Shown here in pieces: positions 4,708-9,944 of a stretch of 9,944 nucleotides of DNA; positions within the stretch are counted from its first letter, which is position 1, and each line of letters opens with the position of its first letter. Both the position numbers and the translations under genes were made by a program. This DNA is from an uncultured Eubacteriales bacterium (GTDB lineage Bacteria > Bacillota > Clostridia > Lachnospirales > Anaerotignaceae). The notes beneath the pieces are model-generated. The model had not been told where the DNA came from. It did no database searches and saw nothing but the letters and a program-made list of their open reading frames with translations. Where the stretch lies: positions 1-9,944 of the forward strand of contig URLB01000077.1 of the NCBI GenBank assembly GCA_900548595.1. The letters are read 5' to 3'.

Positions 4708-4747
4708 ATTGGGGAGATAACAAGAAAAAATTACTCATGGATATTAA
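4708..4747 (-). repeat. C-rich motif and 20-bp repeat in 3' UTR of operon 3
   Basis: 4747-4728 matches 3440-3421 at 19 of 20 positions. It is followed on the mRNA by TCTCCCCAAT (4717-4708), close to the CCCCAAT of small RNA 1. The repeat overlaps the last codon and stop of the membrane peptide at 4744-4746. Confidence 0.5.
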
Positions 4748-4875
4748 TATAAGAAAATTATTGATGAGAACTTAAATATTATTGTAGCTGCAATACAGAT
4801 AAGGAGGCTGGCAAAAACGTATGCCGCCAGTCTATCCGTATGGTTAAGTTTTGCGGCAATATTATTATTTTTCAT
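4744..4875 (-). CDS. Single-pass membrane microprotein C (43 aa)
   Basis: A 43-residue ORF. The ATG at 4875 follows AAAGGA (4890-4885) with 9-nt spacing. The N-terminus is polar (MKNNNIAAKLNHTDRLAA). Residues 19-43 are hydrophobic, including VFASLLICIAATIIF, interrupted by one Lys at 35; this predicts one membrane-spanning helix, N-terminus in the cytosol. It is the only gene between the operator-controlled promoter at 4953-4981 and the terminator at 4660. No paralogue exists elsewhere in the window, so translation rests on the ribosome binding site and the promoter-terminator frame. Small membrane toxins of type I systems look similar, but no antisense RNA promoter is visible. A membrane regulator peptide is equally possible. 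Confidence 0.65.
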   Translation of the reverse strand: MKNNNIAAKLNHTDRLAAYVFASLLICIAATIIFKFSSIIFLY

Positions 4876-4924
4876 GATCCTCAGTCCTTTCTGTAATGAA
4901 GTTAATTTTATTAATTCGCTCTAT

Positions 4925-4935
4925 TGGCTCTACCA
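4925..4935. promoter_or_regulatory. Degenerate GntR operator, downstream site of operon 3
   Basis: TGGCTCTACCA, two changes from the exact site at 4521-4531 in an otherwise identical segment. Spacing to the promoter operator at 4954 is again 29 bp. Confidence 0.55.
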
Positions 4936-4952
4936 ATCTTTTCTTTAATTAA

Positions 4953-4981
4953 ATGGTACTACCAATTCGCTGATTTGTCAA
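4953..4981 (-). promoter_or_regulatory. Promoter of the membrane-peptide gene with overlapping operator
   Basis: On the minus strand, TTGACA (4981-4976) and TACCAT (4958-4953) are 17 bp apart. The start is predicted near 4946. It is divergent from the MATE operon promoter, about 110 bp away. Confidence 0.82.
4954..4964. promoter_or_regulatory. Exact GntR operator on the -10 box of operon 3
   Basis: TGGTACTACCA covering the -10 hexamer, as in operons 1 and 2. Confidence 0.8.
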
Positions 4982-5089
4982 TAGATTTCTTTAATAATGT
5001 AAATTTTTTTCTAAGTTTAAGCAATTAATATTACATAAAGAAAAATTTATTGATATTAATATAAAATTAACGGTTAAGATGCAAAAATA

Positions 5090-5118
5090 TTGGATTTACC
5101 TATGAAATGGGGTATAAT
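5090..5118 (+). promoter_or_regulatory. Promoter of the MATE-malQ-tenA-ABC operon
   Basis: TTGGAT at 5090-5095, 17 bp, perfect TATAAT at 5113-5118. The start is predicted near 5125. The leader is only about 43 nt, with no room for a riboswitch, and no GntR operator is present. Confidence 0.75.
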
Positions 5119-5167
5119 ATAAACAATTTCGTAAATTAAGGGGTTATTATAGAAAAGGGGAATTTTT

Positions 5168-6538
5168 GTGGGAGTAACTTCAAAGGCCGAATTGACGAAG
5201 GATGGGAAAATGCTTTTTTCAAATGCGGATTTAAAAAAATTAATATTTCCGCTTATTATAGAACAGCTGTTATCTATTTTGGTCGGAATGGCGGATTCTA
5301 TTATGGTATCTTCCGTCGGGGAAGCCGCCGTATCCGCCGTATCTCTTGTTGATTCCATAAATATATTGCTTTTTTATGTGTTTTCGGCTGTTGCAACAGG
5401 TGGAGCAGTTGTGGCAGGGCAGTATTTGGGAAGCAAACGTAACAAAGAAGCATGCGACAGTTGTGATCAGCTTCTTAATTTTGTACTTATTATGTCGCTT
5501 GTTATAACTGTAATAATGTATTTTGGAAAGGGATTTATCTTAAATTCATTATTTGGAAAAATAGAGCCTGATGTAAAGGCATATGCGAATACGTATCTGA
5601 TTATCGTTTTTGCGGCGATACCGTTTCTTGCTGTATATAACTGTGGCGCGGCTATGTTTCGCGCAATGGGAAATACAAAAATTTCAATGAATACGTCGTT
5701 GCTTATGAACGGCATTAATGTTGCGGGAAACGCTTTTCTTATATACGGATTACATAGGGGTGTAGAAGGCGTCGCTATACCTACGCTCGTTTCGAGAATG
5801 GTAGCCGCATTTATTATAATAAAACTTTTGAAAAATCAAACCATTACTATTCATCTTAGTAAAAAATACAATCCGAAACTTAATAAGGAAATGATAAAAA
5901 GAATATTAAAAATAGGAATACCCAACGGTGTAGAAAACAGTTTATTTCAGCTTGGAAAAATTATGTTAATGAGCTTTATATCGGGACTCGGAACTATGGC
6001 GGTAGCGGCAAATGCAGTAGGAAACGCCGTATGCACATTCCAAGTAATGCCGGGGCTTGCCATGGGATTTGCCGTTGTTACGGTAATAAGCAGGTGCGTC
6101 GGTGCAGGGGAATACGATCAGGTTAAATATTATACAAAAAAACTGATAATAATGACATATATAATGCATATTATTATAAACGTCGCCATTTTTGCGGCGC
6201 TGCCTTTGATAATAAAAGCCTACGGATTATCTGTTGAAACCGGTATACTTGCGGAAAAAATATTGATATTACATGCTTCGTTTGCCGTTATTATATGGCC
6301 TATAGCATTTACTTTGCCCAATACACTCAGGGCGGCGAATGACGCCAAGTTTACAATGATAGTAAGTGTTGCATCAATGTGGATATTCCGTATTGTTTTC
6401 GGTATTGTTTTAGGAAGCACATTCGGAATGGGCGTGATGGGCGTATGGATTGCAATGATAATAGACTGGTTTGTGAGAGCAATATTCTTTTCGGTCAGAT
6501 ATAAGAGCGGAAAATGGACAAGGGTTAAATTGATATAA
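5168..6538 (+). CDS. MATE family cation-coupled efflux transporter
   Basis: A 456-residue integral membrane protein, the usual length for MATE exporters, which expel drugs or metabolites in exchange for Na+ or H+. The GTG start is supported by AAGGGG at 5155-5160, 7 nt upstream. About twelve hydrophobic helices form two homologous halves. In the first half, GQYLGSKRNKEA (84-95) follows helix 2 and FRAMGNTK (164-171) is the conserved RA-x-G-x-T loop. In the second half, VGAGEYDQVKYYTKK (311-325) and LRAANDAKF (387-395) are their counterparts; the usual Gly-Asp is Asn-Asp here. Substrate cannot be deduced. It is the first gene of a tight plus-strand operon, with malQ starting 13 nt after its stop. 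Export of a thiamine-related or sugar compound is only a guess from neighbours. Confidence 0.93.
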   Translation: MGVTSKAELTKDGKMLFSNADLKKLIFPLIIEQLLSILVGMADSIMVSSVGEAAVSAVSLVDSINILLFYVFSAVATGGAVVAGQYLGSKRNKEACDSCDQLLNFVLIMSLVITVIMYFGKGFILNSLFGKIEPDVKAYANTYLIIVFAAIPFLAVYNCGAAMFRAMGNTKISMNTSLLMNGINVAGNAFLIYGLHRGVEGVAIPTLVSRMVAAFIIIKLLKNQTITIHLSKKYNPKLNKEMIKRILKIGIPNGVENSLFQLGKIMLMSFISGLGTMAVAANAVGNAVCTFQVMPGLAMGFAVVTVISRCVGAGEYDQVKYYTKKLIIMTYIMHIIINVAIFAALPLIIKAYGLSVETGILAEKILILHASFAVIIWPIAFTLPNTLRAANDAKFTMIVSVASMWIFRIVFGIVLGSTFGMGVMGVWIAMIIDWFVRAIFFSVRYKSGKWTRVKLI

Positions 6539-6551
6539 CGGAGAAATGATT

Positions 6552-8024
6552 ATGAAAAGAGCAAGTGGAATAATAATGCCCATATTTTCATTGCCGGGCG
6601 ATTTCGGCATTGGGACTATGGGGGAAGAGGCGTTTAGATTTATAGATTTTTTAAATAAAGCCAAACAGAAATATTGGCAGGTGCTGCCTGTCGTACCTAC
6701 GTCTTGCGGAAATTCGCCGTATTCTGGGGTGTCGATATTTGCGGGAAATCCTAATTTTATAGATTTGGAAGCATTATGTAATAATGGAATATTAAAGCCT
6801 GAAGATATAAAAAACGCAGACTGTGGCGAAGGCAACGTGGACTATAACAAACTCTTAAAAAATAAGCCTTGTATCCTTAGAAAAGCATATGAAAACGTAT
6901 ACAAACAATTAAAAGAAGAAGTTGATTCATTTGCGGAAGAAAACGCGTCATGGATATACGATTATGCTTTATATTCGGCTTTAAAAGAAAAGTTTAATTA
7001 TTCGGCATGGTATGACTGGGACGACGATATAAAATTCAGAAAAAAAGATAAAATGGATAAATACAAAAATGAACTCGGAGATGAGATAGAATATCATATC
7101 TTTGTACAGTATTTATTCTTTTCACAGTGGAACAGATTAAAAAAATATGCCCATGAGAATGATGTCAAAATAATAGGAGATATGCCCATATATGTTGCTA
7201 TGGATTCGGCAGACGTTTGGGCATCTCCGGAAAATTTTCAGCTTGACGGCGAATTGAATCCTACGGAAGTTGCGGGAGTTCCTCCGGATTATTTTTCCGA
7301 GGAAGGGCAGCTGTGGGGAAACCCGTTGTATGACTGGGACGCTATGCGTGCAGATGGGTACGGATGGTGGATAAGAAGAATAGGTCAGGCGGTAAAAATG
7401 TTTGACGTTATAAGAATAGACCATTTTCGTGGCTTGGAAAGCTACTGGTCAGTGCCGGCAGGAGAAAAAACGGCTGTCAACGGTCATTGGAGAAAAGGGC
7501 CGGGAATGGACTTTTTGGAAAGAATAAAGGGCTGGTTTAACGGAATAGAAATAATAGCCGAAGATCTTGGAATATTAACCGACGAGGTTAGGCAGCTGCT
7601 TAAAGAGTCCGGTTTTCCCGGAATGAAAGTATTGGAATTTGCATTTGATAACAGCCGTACAAGCGACTACCTACCGTATAAATATGATAAAAACTGCGTT
7701 TGTTATGCAGGTACGCATGATAATGCAACCCTTAAAGAGTGGAAAGAAACAGGAGATAAAGCGGAAATAGCCTTCGCAAAGGAATATTTCGGAATAACAG
7801 GAAGAAGCAGTTTTAATTTCGGAATAATAAAAGGCGGAATGGCTTCAACGGCGGATCTGTTTATAACCCAGATGCAGGACTATCTGGAACTTGGGAAGGA
7901 AGCCAGAACCAATGTGCCAGGTGTGGCGGACGGAAACTGGAAATGGAGAATGAAAAAGGGAGCGGCAACGGATAAACTTGCCGAAAAAATAGCGCATATT
8001 ACTGAAATGTACGGAAGAGCATGA
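6552..8024 (+). CDS. malQ: 4-alpha-glucanotransferase (amylomaltase, GH77)
   Basis: A 490-residue cytoplasmic enzyme that transfers maltosyl or longer glucan units between maltodextrins, releasing glucose. The ATG at 6552 is preferred because GGAG (6540-6543) is 8 nt away; the ATG at 6546 is only 2 nt from it, and MKRASGI is the usual family start. It opens with GIIMPIFSLPGDFGIGTMG. GH77 catalytic residues are present: nucleophile Asp290 in RIDHFRG, acid/base Glu337 in AEDLG, and Asp390 in GTHDN. Also seen are SPYSGVSIFAGNP (55-67) and GDMPIYVA (209-216). Length matches bacterial amylomaltases (about 500). Its presence between a MATE exporter and tenA is unusual; no other maltodextrin genes are in the window. 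Identification is secure, the pathway context is not. Confidence 0.96.
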   Translation: MKRASGIIMPIFSLPGDFGIGTMGEEAFRFIDFLNKAKQKYWQVLPVVPTSCGNSPYSGVSIFAGNPNFIDLEALCNNGILKPEDIKNADCGEGNVDYNKLLKNKPCILRKAYENVYKQLKEEVDSFAEENASWIYDYALYSALKEKFNYSAWYDWDDDIKFRKKDKMDKYKNELGDEIEYHIFVQYLFFSQWNRLKKYAHENDVKIIGDMPIYVAMDSADVWASPENFQLDGELNPTEVAGVPPDYFSEEGQLWGNPLYDWDAMRADGYGWWIRRIGQAVKMFDVIRIDHFRGLESYWSVPAGEKTAVNGHWRKGPGMDFLERIKGWFNGIEIIAEDLGILTDEVRQLLKESGFPGMKVLEFAFDNSRTSDYLPYKYDKNCVCYAGTHDNATLKEWKETGDKAEIAFAKEYFGITGRSSFNFGIIKGGMASTADLFITQMQDYLELGKEARTNVPGVADGNWKWRMKKGAATDKLAEKIAHITEMYGRA

Positions 8025-8038
8025 GAGGAGATATAACA

Positions 8039-8698
8039 ATGAAACTTACAGACAGACTGTTTAACTCTGTTGAAGAACTTTGGAACAGCTATTTAGAGCA
8101 TCCGTTTGTAAAAGGCATAGCCGACGGAACGCTTGAAATCGATAAATTTAGATTTTATATGATACAGGACTACAGGTATCTTCTTGAATATGCCAAAGTA
8201 TTTGCATTCGGCATAATAAAAAGTGGCAGAGAAGATATAATGCGTCGTTTTGCACTTATGGTCAAGGAAACTCTTGACGGAGAAATGACGATACATAAAA
8301 AATATATGCTCAGATTGGGTATATCCGAAAGGGAAGCAATGGAGACAAAAACATCGCTTATAAACCAATCTTACACATCGTATATGCTTGACATTGCCAA
8401 CAAAGGAGACGCATTGGATGTGCTTGTGGCGGTTTTAAGCTGCGCATGGAGTTACCAGTTTATAGGCGAACATCATATGAAAGTGGACGGAGCTATTGAA
8501 AACGAGACGTTCGGAGAATGGGTGGAAGGTTATTCCTGCGATGATTACAGAAGAAATACACAGGATATAATCGACCTTGTAAATGAACTCGGTGAAGGAA
8601 TAACCGAAAGCAGAGCAAAGTATCTTGAGGAAGTATTTATAAATTGCAGTAGATATGAATACAGATTTTGGGATATGTCTTATAATAAGGAGATGTAA
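8039..8698 (+). CDS. tenA: TenA family thiaminase II / aminopyrimidine hydrolase
   Basis: A 219-residue all-helical enzyme of thiamine salvage. TenA proteins hydrolyse aminomethyl-type pyrimidine breakdown products of thiamine to HMP. The ATG at 8039 is chosen because AGGAG (8026-8030) is 8 nt upstream; an in-frame ATG at 8021 overlaps the malQ stop. Family residues are in place and numbered as in Bacillus TenA: HPF (21-23), Asp44, Tyr47, Tyr112, the catalytic Cys135 in LSCAWSYQFIG, and Tyr139. The C-terminal Glu is at 207 in SRYEYRFWDM. This is therefore the cysteine-containing TenA-C class. It overlaps malQ closely and is followed 2 nt later by an ABC ATPase, a neighbourhood known from formylaminopyrimidine uptake (ThiXYZ) clusters. 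Confidence 0.93.
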   Translation: MKLTDRLFNSVEELWNSYLEHPFVKGIADGTLEIDKFRFYMIQDYRYLLEYAKVFAFGIIKSGREDIMRRFALMVKETLDGEMTIHKKYMLRLGISEREAMETKTSLINQSYTSYMLDIANKGDALDVLVAVLSCAWSYQFIGEHHMKVDGAIENETFGEWVEGYSCDDYRRNTQDIIDLVNELGEGITESRAKYLEEVFINCSRYEYRFWDMSYNKEM

Positions 8699-8700
8699 TT

Positions 8701-9453
8701 ATGCTGGAGTTTCGGGACGTTACGTTCAAATACGATGAGGACGATATTCCAATGATGACTGATCTGTCTTTTACAGTCGACGACGGAGAGTTTATATCTA
8801 TCATAGGCGCCAGCGGATGCGGAAAAAGTACTTTGTTCAGGCTCATAAACGGATTGGAAAAACCTCAAAGCGGAGAGATTTTTGTTAACGGTAAATCGAT
8901 TGAAAAACAAAAAAATTACAGTTCGTTTATGCCACAGAAAGATTTGTTGCTCCCTTGGAAAACGATAGAACAAAATGTATGTTTGCCTATGGAAATAATG
9001 GGAGTACCGAAAGAAAAGCAAAAGAAGGACTGTTCGGAAGCATTGAAACAGGCGGGACTGCTTGATTATATGAATAAGTACCCCAAAGATTTGTCGGGTG
9101 GAATGAAGCAGAGGGCGTCTTTTGCGCGCACATTGCTTACAGGTGCGGATATGCTTATGCTTGACGAACCGTTTTCGGCTTTGGACTATCTTACGAGGGT
9201 AGATATGCAGGAATGGCTTCTTGATCAGTGGAGAAATTCGGGAAAAACAATAATTTTTATTACACATGATGTTGAAGAGGCGGTATTTTTATCGAAGAAA
9301 ATTTTTGTAATACAAGACAGACCGTTTTCTTCTATGGAATGCGTTGAAGTTCCTATGGATTATCCGAGAAACAGGGCTGATTTAAAACGTCCTGAAGTAG
9401 CTGATTTAAAAGAAAAGCTTATTTCCAAACTGAGAAAGAAGGTAGAAAAATGA
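8701..9453 (+). CDS. ABC transporter ATP-binding protein, SsuB/ThiZ-like
   Basis: A 250-residue ATPase energising import of a small organic nutrient. AAGGAG at 8687-8692 sets the ATG at 8701. Motifs: Walker A GASGCGKST (36-44), Q-loop Gln79 in MPQKDLLLPWKT, ABC signature LSGGMKQR (131-138), Walker B MLMLDEP (151-157), D-loop SALD (159-162) and switch His189. The LLPWKT-x-x-QNV stretch after the Q-loop is typical of the nitrate/sulfonate/taurine/pyrimidine subgroup. Because tenA lies directly upstream, the substrate is most likely an HMP or formylaminopyrimidine precursor of thiamine, by analogy with ThiXYZ. The substrate assignment is inference; sulfonate import cannot be excluded. The stop overlaps the permease start (ATGA). 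Confidence 0.93.
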   Translation: MLEFRDVTFKYDEDDIPMMTDLSFTVDDGEFISIIGASGCGKSTLFRLINGLEKPQSGEIFVNGKSIEKQKNYSSFMPQKDLLLPWKTIEQNVCLPMEIMGVPKEKQKKDCSEALKQAGLLDYMNKYPKDLSGGMKQRASFARTLLTGADMLMLDEPFSALDYLTRVDMQEWLLDQWRNSGKTIIFITHDVEEAVFLSKKIFVIQDRPFSSMECVEVPMDYPRNRADLKRPEVADLKEKLISKLRKKVEK

Positions 9454-9944
9454 AAAATAAAATTAATCTTCCTTCTCTTATACTTACTTTTATACTGCTC
9501 ATAGTATGGGAGGCGGCGGCGTTAGGAATAGACGCCCAGTACATACTGCCTACGCCTGTGCAGGTCGTAGAAAAATTATGGGAACTCAGAGTAGTACTTT
9601 TTACGGTGCATTTACCTGCTACGCTTGGAGTAACACTAATAGGACTTATTATATCGATTATCCTGGGCGTGCTTCTGGCTGTAATAATGGACAATTTTAA
9701 AACGGCGGAAAAAGCTATTTATCCGATAATAGTAGCGTCGCAGACTATACCTACTACGGCTGTAGCCCCTCTGTTTATACTCTGGTTTGGATATTCTATA
9801 TGGAGTAAAGTCCTTGTAACCATATTAATAACGTTTTTCCCTATAGTCATTACCGTGTTTGACGGATTTAAGTCTACAAAAAGGGAAATGGAAGAATTGC
9901 TTGAAACATACGGCGCTTCTAAAAAAGACATATTTTTTATGCTT
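9450..9944 (+). CDS. ABC transporter permease, SsuC/ThiX-like (3' end missing)
   Basis: The frame opens at ATG 9450, overlapping the ATPase stop by four bases, and runs 165 codons to the window edge without a stop; family members are about 250 residues. Residues 8-26 form a first membrane helix with the subgroup motif IVWEAAAL, followed by YILPTPVQVVEKLWEL. Further helices lie near 58-79, 92-113 and 121-138. The EAA-type loop that docks on the ATPase begins at MEELLETYGASKKDIFFML (residues 147-165). With the ATPase it forms an importer. The substrate-binding protein expected for such a system is not in the window and probably follows. Confidence 0.92.
   Translation, partial: MKNKINLPSLILTFILLIVWEAAALGIDAQYILPTPVQVVEKLWELRVVLFTVHLPATLGVTLIGLIISIILGVLLAVIMDNFKTAEKAIYPIIVASQTIPTTAVAPLFILWFGYSIWSKVLVTILITFFPIVITVFDGFKSTKREMEELLETYGASKKDIFFML

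Noticed and set aside
4744..4875. Type I toxin-antitoxin system
   Set aside because: The small membrane peptide fits a toxin in size, but no promoter for an overlapping antisense RNA is visible on the plus strand, and the gene has its own dedicated operators. Kept only as an alternative.
2107..4964. CRISPR-like or IS-like repeat array
   Set aside because: The repeated units are 11-15 bp palindromes at irregular intervals tied to promoters, with no uniform spacers, transposase or long terminal inverted repeats.
5074..5358. 94-codon minus-strand frame over the start of the MATE gene
   Set aside because: It is antisense to a clear MATE coding region, has no ribosome binding site and shows no recognisable protein features.
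8021..8038. Upstream ATG for tenA, adding MRGDIT
   Set aside because: The ribosome binding site AGGAG lies inside this stretch and points to ATG 8039.

Overview
The window looks like a chromosomal segment of a low-GC Gram-positive anaerobe, probably a gut Clostridia member of the Ruminococcaceae/Oscillospirales or Lachnospiraceae kind. The reasons are the AT-rich DNA, strong AGGAGG-type ribosome binding sites, sigma-A promoters with 17-bp spacers, and the character of the S2 and EF-Ts proteins. This placement is inference; no database was searched.

Layout. 1-150: the last codons of a probable topA and its terminator. 203-2075: the rpsB-tsf operon with its own promoter, a foldable leader and a strong terminator. 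2107-2947: a FadR-type GntR regulator (wHTH plus FCD domain) behind a degenerate operator. 2948-5040: about 2.1 kb with no conventional-size gene, but it is not empty. 5090-9944: a plus-strand operon of a MATE exporter, 4-alpha-glucanotransferase (malQ), TenA, an ABC ATPase and a truncated ABC permease. The last three look like a thiamine-pyrimidine uptake and salvage module. No TPP riboswitch is visible.

The 2.1-kb region is the part to look at. The 11-bp site TGGTACTACCA occurs exactly five times, with two further degenerate copies, one of them in front of the GntR gene. It fits the TNGTNNNACNA operator class known for FadR-subfamily GntR proteins. Three exact copies sit on the -10 element of three minus-strand promoters of one design (TTGACA, 17 bp, TACCAT). 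These promoters drive unannotated tiny ORFs: two operons each encoding a pair of paralogous peptides (a TEQPKERR family and an S-x-TFDV family), and one operon encoding a 43-residue membrane peptide. Another exact copy lies just downstream of the start site of a predicted ~110-nt small RNA, right after the regulator. A second predicted small RNA follows it, with a perfect consensus promoter and no operator. The paired peptide copies differ mainly at synonymous codon positions, which is strong internal evidence that they are translated.

How the parts may work together (inference): the GntR protein, probably metal- or ligand-responsive through its FCD domain, represses a local regulon of microproteins and C-rich small RNAs or 3' UTRs. 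What the peptides do is unknown. The downstream MATE-malQ-tenA-ABC operon carries no copy of the operator and seems independent, apart from one speculative 9-nt complementarity between the second small RNA and the tenA ribosome binding site.
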